Assembly (NCBI GenBank): GCA_936450465.1
Contig: OW388300.1
Coordinates: forward strand, 49,775,378 to 49,839,377
Length of the DNA stretch: 64,000 nucleotides
DNA from: Gibbula magus
Lineage: Eukaryota > Mollusca > Gastropoda > Trochida > Trochidae
Direction of reading: 5' to 3'
Part shown: positions 44,760-56,429 of the stretch, piece after piece
Position numbering within the stretch: the first letter of the stretch is position 1
How the letters are laid out: every line of letters starts with the position of its first letter
Notes under the pieces: generated by a model
Told to the model about the DNA's origin: nothing
What the model saw: the letters and a program-made list of their open reading frames with translations, nothing else
Database searches by the model: none
Position numbers and translations under genes: made by a program

Positions 44760-46959
44760 CACAAAATAAACATTGTGGAATATGACCTTACACATTAACC
44801 GCTGTGTCACTTTCGTTTAATTTTGGGTTCTTTACTTGGACTGAAAAAGATAATTCGAAGAAAAGAAGCTTATATATTCTGATGTGAGGTGAAACTTTAT
44901 TCTACCTGACAAAAATCATTTTTCAAATATCATATAAACTTAAACTCAATGTGTCCAATAACATTTGCTAAACACAACACTCGATCGGGCCTTCAAGACA
45001 TTGTAGCACGCTGTTCTAACTGATGACCATTTTCTATGGATACGATGTATGAGGCCGTGTAATGAAATGTTTTACCTGCTCACGTAACAAACTATTGTAT
45101 AAACTTTAATAATAAATGGCAAATTTGAGAAAACAAAATTTGCCAAAAGCGCCTACAGCGCCTATAAGTATTGAGGCTCAATTATGTAAGACAACTGCCA
45201 CACTTTGATCGATACACTTCTATATAGCCTACATATTATTTTCCATTGCTAGTTAGTAAGTATCTGTATTGAGTCAAGGTTGGTGAGGTTAACACGAGAA
45301 ACACTTCATAAAGCTAGCCAATTGTGCTCCTTCATTGTGGTCCTCCATCGTCCGATTCTACAGGTCCTGTGATATGAGCTTTTATGGTTATCATTATGTC
45401 ATACTGAATACATCCTGTTTGATCATTATTAGAGGTCGAGTAACCAGCGTTATTCAAAATGGTATGACCAATGATAAACACTGATTTCAAATCAAATCAA
45501 CATACGTTTAGTGCTATTGTCAAAGAAATCAGATATTTATCGGGTGCTAAAATTAGCCTCAGGCTGTCATTCCTTCATTACGGCTTCTCTGTAGTTTTCT
45601 ATCACTCTCATGCCAGCACTTATCTGTATTGAGAGTGTACGACTGGGTCGATAATCACACTTCCCAGGTTGTCCCCGTTATGCAAATCAGTCAAATGTTT
45701 ACCTTTAGATCGATTCTATTTTGGGACGGTTCGGTTACTGCCTCTCACGTCCTGGAGGAAAGTATTAATGAACTATTGTATCTCTGTACCATTGGATTAT
45801 TACCGTAAGTGGATTTAACGTTGGCATCTGTATTCTACAGGAAATATTGCGTTCGTGCCATGAAACGAATTGTGACATGAGAGTGATATACCCAAATCTA
45901 CTGTCAAGCAATTGCTGATTATACGCCGCACCTTCTGTTAGATAGCATTGCCATGGACGTAACCTGACGTCATAGCACTGTTAATGACGTCGACGTCACG
46001 TCCCAATGATGAAATGATATGTCACCCTATAAACCCCGGTATATCACCCTCGACGTCAATAAACGTATATAAACTTCTATATGTATTTACATTGCTTGTG
46101 TGACAGCCAAAAGGGTTTTCTGATGACTTGCCTTCACATAATCACAGTGATAGCACATGGTCTTGTCTTCATTGTTAGCATACTGTTCTGTCGTCACAGT
46201 ACAATGACGATATATCACGAGAACGTCACCATGCAATTACCACAAATTAAGTAGTGTGCCATCCGTTCAGCTGGCCCCGTGTATGATAAGCACACGCTGC
46301 CTTAGAAACGACATGACCAGCCATAAGGAAAACACATGACAAAAACCTTTATCATCCATAAAACGTGCCGAAATGGGAATAGGGACATTGTGTATTATTC
46401 AACTATTGTAACTTCCAATGAGGTTCCAATGAGGTAATGAATACCATCTTGCGACAGGGGAAGGAAGGATCGCCCATTATTTACTGAATTAATATCATTC
46501 GGGAATGATGATCATTCATTCGTTAGTAATGACGAGTAATGAGCTCTTACTCGAGATTTGAAATCTGATACTTGTGGTAGTATGTCTAATCACTTTATGC
46601 CTCCCGATAAACTCTCACCCAGCACTGACAAGGTGGTAACGGTAAACATAGATACCCTGTACTTACACGTGGTGAGGTGTTCGTCTTGAACAGATAAGTG
46701 ACAGATCTGTTTTACTATTTTTACTATTTTAAGTTAAACCTCATATAAGATTCACAATTCCTAGATTCATAATGGGATCATTGACTACCGGTTGACGTAC
46801 ATGACGAGAGTGTAAAATGCTTTCGCACTTCTATGCGATATTTAGAGAAACTGTGAGAGTTGCAAATCAGGTTACATAGATTTTAAAATCCTAGCTGTAG
46901 ACGTTGATCTCAAGAGCCATTATACTTATGATAAAATATGCATAGCGAAAATAAGGACA
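44760..46959. other. Spacer between the two 1.87-kb elements; no supported gene
   Basis: About 2.2 kb of unique-looking sequence. 44,990-45,125 shares patches with 37,350-37,730 (GTAGCACG-TGTTCT, AATGGCAAATTT). 45,955-45,995 has TGACGTCA and ACGTCGACGTCACGTC, a CRE-like palindromic group. No coding motif. Confidence 0.55.
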
Positions 46960-46966
46960 CACTTTG

Positions 46967-48839
46967 TAGCTATGCTCAAGCTTTTTTGAAAAAAAATATT
47001 AAAATTATTCTGAAATATGTTTTGTGTAGCTTAATGTATAGAAAAGAAAAAAATATTTTTAAAACTTTTTTTACTTCCAATATTTTGATGTGAAAAATGT
47101 TCAAAGTACATGACCGTCTGGTTTTCAGAAACCAGGAAATTAGCAAAAGGTGTCTGGGATCCATAAAAAATTTAATTTTGGCAATATCTACAAAATTACA
47201 AAACCAAAAATAGCATTCCAACATTTCTGATGCAAATTAATAACTTTTATGGTGAAATACCTTCATAATATTTTTAGAAAATTGGAAAACAGTTGGAAAA
47301 TCATAGGCGGAAATGAGTATTGAACCCAAACACACTGCCATTTACCATTTCTGATAGGCATTATCATTAATATATGTTAAGATATGACAGAATAATAACC
47401 ACACAGTTGTCAGTAAATAACCAGTTATTATAAAAAAATATGTATTTAATATTAAAACATAACTAAGAACAAAGAAAAAACATTTGGTCAATAGCTCCAT
47501 AACCTAAAATAGATAACATTTATCATTTTCATATAAAAATTCTTATTATATTTGTAAAAGCTAAATATTTGGTAAATTATACTAAATGGGATAAAAAGGT
47601 TTTTAAAAGTATGTTTTAAAATGCATTTATACTTGATAATCATTTGTTATTACCTATTTAAACACTGAACGTAAGAGGTTCCAAACAATAATGAAATTAA
47701 ATGAAAAAATGCTGTAAATTGGCATGATGCAAGCTGAATATGTATTATTCGAGATTCAAAAAGAAAAAGTGCCTAGCACGGAGCTTGTTTTTCTGCAAAA
47801 TGATGTTTTTTGTGGTAATGTCTCAAGAAGAGGCTAACTCTTTTTAATTTTTTGTTAAGGTCACTTTAAAATGATCATTCAGAGCTTTATTGTTGTTTTA
47901 TTTGATAAATGGAATGTTATTAGAATAGAAAAGTGATTTCTTCATTTGTATGTTGCTTTTTTTTCATTTGCCTTACATGATAAGATGCAATGTCAACACT
48001 GGATTCTGCAGAAATAACTTCAAAAGTCCTGTTCAATAATAACAAATAAATGAAAAATAATTCAAACATGATAATACTTGTGGAAAACATACAGCTGAAG
48101 AATAATAGAAAATAAAAAAATATATGTCACAGACCTATTTTCTGAGTAATTTGATGCTGAAGTTGAAAATTATCAAAAATATTGGCAAAGGGAGATAACT
48201 CTTCTTTGGAAAATTTTGATTTTTAATTACATAATTCATTTATAAAAGGTTGTAGAACAGATAATTTTTTTACCATAAAACATAAACTTTTTCACACAAT
48301 CATAATACCATTACCTTTCTTTATAAGTATCCAAAGGTAATTTGATTTTTAATGTTTCTCACAGCACACTGTTGATGAAAAATGGACCTAAGTTATTAAG
48401 TCCTGAGGGCGAGATTTACAAAGGGAGGTAATCTGACCTCACTGAAGACCGCTAATGGATTTTACCAGTTTTACAAAAAAATCTTTAAAATGCATGTATC
48501 CCACCTAAATAATTTTGTAAATATTGGGATAATTATCCTAAAAGATTTAAGTCTGAAATACATTAAGATTTAGAGGCGTAATAATTCGTTTTCAAAAGTA
48601 AAATTTACATTGAAAATTATATTTATATGTATCAACTCGGGAAAAGGAGCTGAAAAGCAAAATACAGCTGTTACACGTGGCCCTATTACCCTGGATCATA
48701 ATGCACGTCAGTTTTAGCGCGTAATTTCATGATAAAAGCTTGAAAAGATGGTATAGTCAACAGTACCCTCAAGACTGGGGTTTTCAGTTATTTTGGACAG
48801 TCTAGTAAGAGTTACTGCCCTTGACCTTGAGCATAGCTA
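46967..48839 (-). mobile_element. 1.87-kb TIR element, right copy, 7-bp target duplication
   Basis: Inverted relative to 42,882-44,752. It begins TAGCTATGCTCAAG and ends CTTGAGCATAGCTA, with CACTTTG on both sides (46,960-46,966 and 48,840-48,846). Length 1,873 versus 1,871. The two differences found by eye are 1-bp length changes in homopolymers (T6/T7 near 43,600 and T3/T4 near 43,231 in left-copy terms). Distinct target duplications show two separate insertions, not one inverted duplication. Confidence 0.9.
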
Positions 48840-48846
48840 CACTTTG

Positions 48847-50245
48847 CACGAAATTCAGTTTGCCCTTCTTCGCCTTAACGGTACAACATAAGTTCCTGTA
48901 ATCCAATTTCTAAAACCACATATCATAATCTGGGGATATTTATTAACCATCGACCTTGACCTTAGAAGCTATATTCCTAAAATGAATAAAAGAAAACGAA
49001 ACTATGTTAAAGATACATCCATTGTGTTGTTGGGGTCACATATTTCAAACGTTACAAATGGTCTTACGTTATCGGGAAGTATCGACTGTGACCGAAAACT
49101 ACCATTTTGATGATAGTTGACTTATTATATTGACGATATGAAGGTAAAAGTAGAGATTTCTGATCGAAAACCGGACAATGCATCGCGATTGACGCGCGCC
49201 AATGTGCCAATGCGCCAGTGTTCATTAGGTCAAACAACTACTGTGCATGTAAATGGGACGTGTAATTTCGGTTTATACACATACATAATGATGTCACTCG
49301 ATTTTAATTGGAAACTAGATATCATGACATATTTGGAGATTGGGGATGAATATGGAAGCTGAGTGAACAGCACATATGGTGAGTTTGACCGTATTAAAGC
49401 AAAATAAATTTTATGAAATACAAATGAACCATTTTATGGAGCAGTCACTCCTACACCAATTTTAGAACATATATTTCATATGTATACAGCAATTGATGTA
49501 ATGCCAGTATAACTCTACAGGCAGATTACCCATTTGTAATCAGTTGGTAATATACATCATTCACAAACAGTCAGACACATACAATTAATCAATACAATGT
49601 CTTCCTTACTGGCAGAATAAATTACACATGAACATAGTAGATAATCGGAAATATTAGCACACAGAATCAATCACAAATCAGTCATTTTATTATATGATTG
49701 CAGGTGAAATACCGAGATCTATCAATGAAAATAAACCGTGTTATCAGTCACTAGTGAAAATAACAATGGAACGTGTTATCAGTCACTAGTGACTGATATA
49801 ACAATGACCTGACGTCATAAAACAATGATCCGACGTCATGACTCGTTCATGACGTCACCTTGTTGCTAAGGCTTAACGTAAATGCAAGTCTATTTCGGTG
49901 AATATGCAAAGATTTGGTCATATAATAAATAGAAAATATCATCTAATTATTGTTAATTAATAATACGCATTATTTATAGACATAACCAGTCACACATATA
50001 GTTAACCGATAGTAAACATGTTTTAAATAAAAGACAGCATTATTCATTTATAGTGTTAATGTTCTATATGTATTCTGCACTAACAGAATCACAAATATAG
50101 AGTGTTTTACCGCAATGCAACGCAATCAATTAATTAATATTATTATAACATATTAATATACATTCTGCACAGATAGGACCAGTACAGATAGAGATGTTTT
50201 TGCAACAAGTTCACAAAGGGAATCAGACGTGTCCTGCTTACACGA
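48847..50245. other. Dispersed repeat and small palindromes; no supported gene
   Basis: 49,003-49,095 (TTAAAGATACATCCATTGTG, GTTGTTGG, GGGAAGTAT-GACT) resembles 54,118-54,225. CGTGTTATCAGTCACTAGTG occurs at 49,737 and 49,772, and the second copy forms a perfect 22-bp palindrome (49,777-49,798) centred on ACTAGT. GACGTCAT-type sites cluster at 49,810-49,860. The 81-codon frame at 49,117-49,362 has no recognisable motif. Confidence 0.5.
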
Positions 50246-50488
50246 TTAAAATACATCAGTTTCTATAAGAACTGTTCCTGGTAGACAGTCTACGCTTTCT
50301 AATACAGAAATAACAGCAAGCAAGGTACAACATAATCGCAATGCTTGTTTTATATGAAAACAGAGGCTTTCCTTTTCAGACAACTCGACGACACACGCAG
50401 TTCTAGGCTGCCGCTTCTCTATGTATTGAACAGATGTAACCAAACAGTTGGTTTTCTTTGACAAAACAGTCTCATTCACCTTAATCAT
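50246..50488 (-). CDS. Hypothetical ORF with signal-peptide-like segment
   Basis: An 80-codon minus frame. Within it, KQALRLCCTLLAVISVLES followed by VDCLPG resembles a secretion signal (basic n-region, hydrophobic core, small residues before the cut). It lies mid-frame and lacks a Met at its start (HIKQ), so it could be a decayed first exon. It ends at a TAA, and GT occurs shortly before the stop. It lies about 0.6 kb downstream (minus sense) of a fibrinogen-like fragment. Function unknown. Confidence 0.2.
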   Translation of the reverse strand: MIKVNETVLSKKTNCLVTSVQYIEKRQPRTACVVELSEKESLCFHIKQALRLCCTLLAVISVLESVDCLPGTVLIETDVF

Positions 50489-51116
50489 TTAAATAATATC
50501 AAGCGCATCCATTGCAACATTAGAATGTCAATCTCTCGGTGGATCATATTGTGAATTCCACATGTGAAATAGTGTCTACTGACCCATACATAATTGAACG
50601 CTAGATTCGAATTCGAAGGTATGCTTTTCAATTCATTTGACACAGATACAGACTTATACTTGATCATATGCAAATGTAAGTGTAGGTTGTTATTAAGTTT
50701 AACTTCTATAGGTTTTCGTTGCAATCCGTCATAAATGAGCCGCCGTCGTAACAATCATTTCTTGCACTCAATCTTATTAATATTGACACTTTACTGTGAC
50801 TTTACATCTTCATTATTTTATGGTAAGGTCGTTGATCAGCCGGTGCTGCAAACTGGTGTTTCTGGTAGAAGTCGTGTTTGTTCAGCTCTCACAGCATGAC
50901 AGATCAGGAGGTTATGATGAGATGTGATAAAGAGGAAATGGTATAGAGTTAGATTACCAGGTCAGATTCCACTCCAGTATGTCACGTTTACAGCTGTTCT
51001 CCTTGACCGCCTCTTGCTGAGCTCTCCATATCGATGGTTAATAATGTTCGTGCTTAATCAATGTTCAGATCCACCTAGTCATGTGCTGAACGAGTGAAAA
51101 TCAAGGGCGAGCATAA

Positions 51117-51245
51117 TTACGACAGTCGAATCCTACAAATCATTGGCGAGTTCAGCTGGTTTTCACCAGACACCTCGGAGTCGAACACAGCATAGGCAAC
51201 GTGCTCTTCTGTAGAGAACTGTTTGACATGTTGTCTCAATTCGTT
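51117..51245 (-). pseudogene. Possible fibrinogen-related domain fragment
   Basis: A 42-codon open stretch reads NELRQHVKQF-STEEHVAYAVFDSEVSGE. Fibrinogen-related domains have (N)xLRVxLxxFxGxxxYAxYDxFxVxxExxxYxL at this place, and spacing of LR, F, AY, FD, VSGE agrees. The conserved Tyr-x-Leu after GE is only NQL here and a stop follows, so it is probably a decayed exon. No other part of the domain was found. Such domains occur in large families in molluscs. Confidence 0.33.
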
Positions 51246-54117
51246 TCATTGTGGTCACCATGGTTCGCTGAATTCAGCTGACCATAACATGTTTTATTAC
51301 AATTCATACCATTATAAGTTGTAAAATTAGAAGAGTCAACAAATGACGAAAACATCCGGCAGTAGCATTCCGACCGCTCAGCACCATACAGTTAATTTCC
51401 GAACAAATATCCTTTTCTGGACGGACAGACGGGTTGCGCAACGAAATTTAGCTTAAAACATTATCAGTGACCCTTCACATGTTTTATATGACTGTTTTTA
51501 ATTGTTTCCGTCCGACGTGCAAAAATGCCTTTTGTACCAAAGTAAATCTCTATATTGAATGAACGTTAATGTTCCCGTCTCCACACTCTTTGTACACGTT
51601 ATAAAACCTTGTTTCCATGTATTTATTATGAATGGATGTGTATAATTTTGTATTTATGCTCACACAGACATGATACACATTACCTAAAAGGCAATAAAGA
51701 ATTATCTTATCACCCGGGGGTAAAATTTGAATACAATTATCACTTAAATGATGTAATATTCGTCAATGAGAGCGTAGGATACTTGATTCTTGTCGTCATT
51801 GATTTGTCCAGTTCACCAGACATCAATTCAAGATAGTCACACTGCAGGAATACATGCAATGACCTCAAACATAGAACCAGATATCCACTCTAGGTGGCAT
51901 TAATAACATTATTTTGTCCACCCGATTATATATGTTCTACGTGTTGACCCGGAAAGAGAAAAGTCCATGTAGATATATGCTGTTGTCTACAATAAGCAGT
52001 CGGGGAGGCAGGTGAGTTAGCCGCCATACCGTGAATGATGCATGCATGATTCTGACGTGATTAAAAGGTCAGAATTGGTTTCTGTAACAAGCACCTATTT
52101 CTGAATTAGACTGTCACCATCTTTGCTTTTTATCTTTAACATAAACTTCAATATGCAAAAGATATTTGTTGTGAGTATTATTATCAAAACGTGTTTAGCA
52201 TATACAGTGTCAAGTGTAATTATGGTCATGATTAAATTTGTTGTGAATACCGAGACGCAACGGCCCTGACACAAACTAGTGCTTTTGGTTTCTCAAAATA
52301 AGATTTGTTTCTAAAAAATGTAATGTTTGCAATAACAAAGAGTTCATGACTGAAATCGTCACGGTGAAATGAAAACAAGCTCAGTGTTAAATTAGATATG
52401 ATATAATATTATTGGATTGATCAATTGGCAGATTTTAATTGAAGCTTTACGTTTAGCGTTTGTTAATAACTCGATGAAATGTCATTCATCTGGTAGGAGG
52501 TCCCTCGTGTGAAGTACTTACAGTGAATTGACCTGACGTTTTTACAAGTTTTGCAGAAAACATACATCTATTATTTTTATTATTCACTGCAATTTGAACA
52601 AAGGTTAAAGAGATACTACCATCATTATTACCATTATCATTATCATCAGCGTGGGTAGTGTCACCATCGTCTCGTGCTTGTCGCTCACCATCTACATCAA
52701 GTCAGAAATCTTAAATCTATGCATCGAATAAAATGTTCAGACCTTTTTCACAGAAACACTATTCAAAGTTGGAAGATTAGTCATTAACATCTAATAACCC
52801 TTAATACCTTTGATCAGTCAAAACAATCTTCATCAATTCACATTCCTTCGGTCAGTTCAGCCATACGGCGATCATTCTCTGGTGACAATAACATAATTAC
52901 CCCAAGTGTGTTAATCATCTACTCAGACCTTCAGTACAGCGGTATGACAGAACTTCGATCACTCCCCAAAGCGTGTAATTAGTTCTATTCACTTCATAGC
53001 TCTCTGAGACTACTAGACGCAAGATTCCATTAAGAAACCTCTTGCAATGATAGGTCAACCTGATGCTGCCAACATGAACTACTTGATATGACAGATCAGC
53101 AACATGTACACTGTTACGTCTGAACTTGTGAACTGCTCTCCGATAGAAACAGTATCAACAAAAGTGCAATACATTTAAATCCACGAATGATAAACGCGAC
53201 TGAACACTCTTAATGTAAACTGAAGCCAATTGAACTTAATAATACGTTTCATATTATCTGCTCGGGTTTCTGAAAAACACTCCTTTAAAGAATAATCGTT
53301 TTGGAATGTCTTTACAATGTACGTAACTAGACGTGAAAAGAGAGTGAAAGAAAAAAACAAATCTATGTTTAATGATATGATGCGTCAGTGAATTAAGACC
53401 AATGTGATGCATTCAACTTATTTTCTTAAAATAAATGTCTATATTTTGTTTAAAATTCTTCAACTAAATAACAAATCTTCTGTCTCAAAATCGTTTGGAA
53501 ACGGAATTTTAGTACCCCATATGTGTGTGACATTGGAATTACCTTGTCCTTATGCATGAAAGTGTGTACTGTGCTTTACACAAGGTATACGCATTACAGA
53601 AACTCAAAACAGTAGTTTGTTTGGATCACATCAAGCCCTGTCGTTAGATTAAACTGATATGATGCCTTCTTATTGGACAGTACAAGGAGACATAGTTACA
53701 ACAGTAAATAACCCTCAGGACATCGCATATCCACTAGGAGTATTTTGTGGTTGTGACATTTGTCATCATCATCATCATCATTTTTTTCGCTTCTGCTTTC
53801 CCGACTTCTATCAAACGAAAAACTCTTTTCCAGCCTTTCGAAGCCGAGATTAAGCTATCAGACTATCAAGTCAAGATATTCTTAGAAATTTAATATCTAA
53901 TTATAATTTTATCAACTCACTATTTATGAATTATTGATACCAATGTGATAAGCATATTGTGACGTCATAACCTATTTATGATGTCTAACTATATGATCTG
54001 TCGTATTTAGTTACTGTTAATTTAAAACACTAACATAGTTCAAGTTCATTAACCTTATGGCAACACAGTGTAAATATACAATATTGTTTGCCTTAAAGTA
54101 TAATTAAATAAAGGGTT
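51246..54117. other. No supported gene
   Basis: AT-rich. A CAT/ATC-rich patch at 52,618-52,655 and (CAT)n at 53,764-53,781 are the only simple repeats. The His-rich frame at 53,659-53,853 comes from that repeat. Confidence 0.55.
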
Positions 54118-54225
54118 ACTTAAAGGTACATCCAAGGTGTTGTTGGTGGTCTCGTATACAAACCTTTAAAACAGTGCTCTTTTGTCGAGAAGTATAGACT
54201 TTTGCCGTAAACTGATGTTTTTATT
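54118..54225. repeat. Dispersed repeat, second copy
   Basis: ACTTAAAGGTACATCCAAGG, GTTGTTGGTGG and GAGAAGTATAGACT correspond in order to 49,003-49,095. The TTAAAGG start resembles MITE termini elsewhere in the window, but no matching right end was found. Confidence 0.5.
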
Positions 54226-55192
54226 GGAAATGAGTAATTGTGATATATTTGGCGATTGGTAATGTATATGCAAGCCGATTGAACTAATGTGAACTGAAAC
54301 CAGCTTATGAGGTATTTTGGCACACATGACAGCCAAATAAAAATTATGAAACTGGATGCCTCTTGAATTCTCATGATAGATATCACGTGAACTTTATAGT
54401 TATCTATATTTTACAAATAAAAAGTTCATTGGGCCTGTGGAGATTAAACTTCATGAACAAATAAATTTCAACCTATCATAAGCTTAGTGTATGTTTCATT
54501 TTATATGATTGTATTTTATTGTTTTATAATGAATACAATATAATCTCTACAGGAAGAAGAAGGTCAATGACTCGTTATGCCAAACATCTACAGGTTAACA
54601 TACTTGTCCTTGAGACTTAATTCCAAATAGGAGGTGTGATTGTCTCATTGCCAGTTGATGCATTGGACTCAAATGAGTTTTTACAAGTTTTTTCAAAGTG
54701 GTCTTGGTAACAAAACGTCTCATGAGAGATACAGAAATTGTTTTTATTATTGGATAGACAGCCAGGCAGTATGTCTTGGGAAAACATTCCTTAACATGTG
54801 ACAGAAATTACCTCCCAAAGGAGAGGACGAGTAATTTAAATTGAATTGTTGAAATGAAAACCTCTCGCTCTGTGCCATTACCCTCTGAAGAACTCGAGGC
54901 ACTTTGGAGGGAAAAATGACCATTTCTTTCACTTACATTCAGTTCAGAAGTTAATGGTTCAAAACGGCCATCTGTGCACACGTAAGAACAACACTGCAAA
55001 GCGTTTACCTATTGCTTTAAATACGCAGTTGAACTTAAAAAGTTATTAATCTATAAAATGCATTGATCTCATTGATGCTTGAATGACTTTCCTATATATA
55101 TATATATATATAAAGTTCACAATCGGAAGATTGTCTAACTGTCAGGTAGTAAATATGGAAAAAATAATGGATTTAGAAGTAAAAATCATCCA
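54226..55192. other. No supported gene
   Basis: AT-rich. Overlapping minus frames near 54,747-54,999 have no motif. A short (TA)n lies at 55,094-55,112. Confidence 0.5.
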
Positions 55193-55193
55193 T

Positions 55194-55243
55194 GTTAATG
55201 GCGAGCGCTTTCAGCTACACAGCCTCTTCAGGCCATACATAAC
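55194..55243 (-). ncRNA. Hammerhead ribozyme
   Basis: Read 5' to 3' on the minus strand from 55,243. Stem I is GTTA-TGT-ATGGC, pairing ATGGC/GCCAT and GTTA/TAAC around a bulge. Core CTGAAGA (55,231-55,225). Stem II GGCT/AGCT with loop GTGT. GAA (55,212-55,210). Stem III is the palindrome AGCGCT. C at the cleavage site (55,203), then GCCAT-TAAC. All invariant core positions (CUGANGA, GAA, A15.1-U16.1, H17) are met. Minimal palindromic stem III is the form described in Penelope-like elements and small non-coding retroelements, which tend to cut as dimers. Confidence 0.85.
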
Positions 55244-55399
55244 GGATAATATATATAAAACCAACCTGCAAAAGGAACGTTTTACATTAAGTATGCGTAA
55301 ACAAATTTAGGTCCATGCAGGTTATTTATATCGACATTATTTATTAATTAAACTTTTTCATTTGATACATGTTAACTAAAATCCCAACATTCGTGCCTC

Positions 55400-55680
55400 A
55401 CATACCCCCGTCTGTAGTTTCATCGCCTTCATACAGTATAAATAAAATGGAAAATATAATCTAGTCAATCATGTGAATGAATAAAAATGATTGTTTTAAA
55501 TGAAAATATTATTTGAACTGTGGAGTTTAAACCAGTGAAAGGCATAGCAATATCAAATCGGACCGTTTTTGGTCAAAATTTGAAGTTTTTAAGTCATATA
55601 GTTTTTTAAATATGCTCCGGAAACGATTTCGGACGGACGGACGCACGTACGGACGGACGGACACGCGGAGCGCTGTATAA
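55400..55680. mobile_element. Tandem-core element remnant with (GGAC)n
   Basis: Starts with CATACCCCCG and ends GGACGGACGGAC...GCGGAGCGCTGTATAA, paralleling the ends of the 6,470-7,853 element (ATACCCCCGC, and GCGCTGAGCGCTATATA). The tandem core and the terminal hairpin are lacking. Probably a short or truncated family member. Confidence 0.5.
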
Positions 55681-56429
55681 TTACAAACAATCATACTCTG
55701 ATGTGTGACATTATGAGTTCTTATTAACTTAACATGTACCTATCGAATACATTTAATTTGTTCCTTCTCAGGCAGCAGTGTTTCCTTTTATACTCTCTTA
55801 AAAAGGTGGTAACGTTTCTCTTTCACGTAGTATAAACTCACGGGCAAAAGAAACCATACAAAAATAATTTGTTTTCCAAAAATATCAAATTAGTGGTTCA
55901 GTAAGGAATTTAATCATTTAACTACATCACTTGAACACAACTTTCAATGCACCCAGTGACAAATTTTATATCTTCTCAAATATTGACTTTGAATATTGTT
56001 TTTATGACAAATGTAGCGCACCTAAATAAGGTTGGACCAAAATGATATAACAACCACCAATGAACATGTTGATCACCACTGTCGTAACAACCACAAATGT
56101 GGCATACCAAGACTGCAAGAGCGAGAGGGGATATGTGTACTTTACAGTTGGAAGCACGACATTACCAGGATGCTTGCATCTTCCACTGCGCCAAAACCAC
56201 AATAAGTGGACTTCGGCAACTACTCGGGTCAATATATGTAAATTACCCTGTCAACCCACAACACATTGCTACAAAAGGTTTCTCAACTGATTCTGGTAGG
56301 GTTTAGTTTACTTATTAACATACTAAAAGTTTACGCAAGTAGGACACCCGGAATATAGTTTTTTTCATGGAACGCACTAATCCAATACGGCGCAATGTTG
56401 GACAAAGTAAAATTTACTTGTAATATAAT
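55681..56429. other. No supported gene
   Basis: At 55,832 TATAAACTCACGGGCAAAAG followed by AAACCATAC vaguely resembles the left end of the 23,494 MITE, but no right end was found. Overlapping frames at 56,002-56,306 have no motif. Confidence 0.4.

Noticed and set aside
53659..53853. His-rich frame with a run of six His
   Set aside because: It comes from the (CAT)n repeat; no conserved context.
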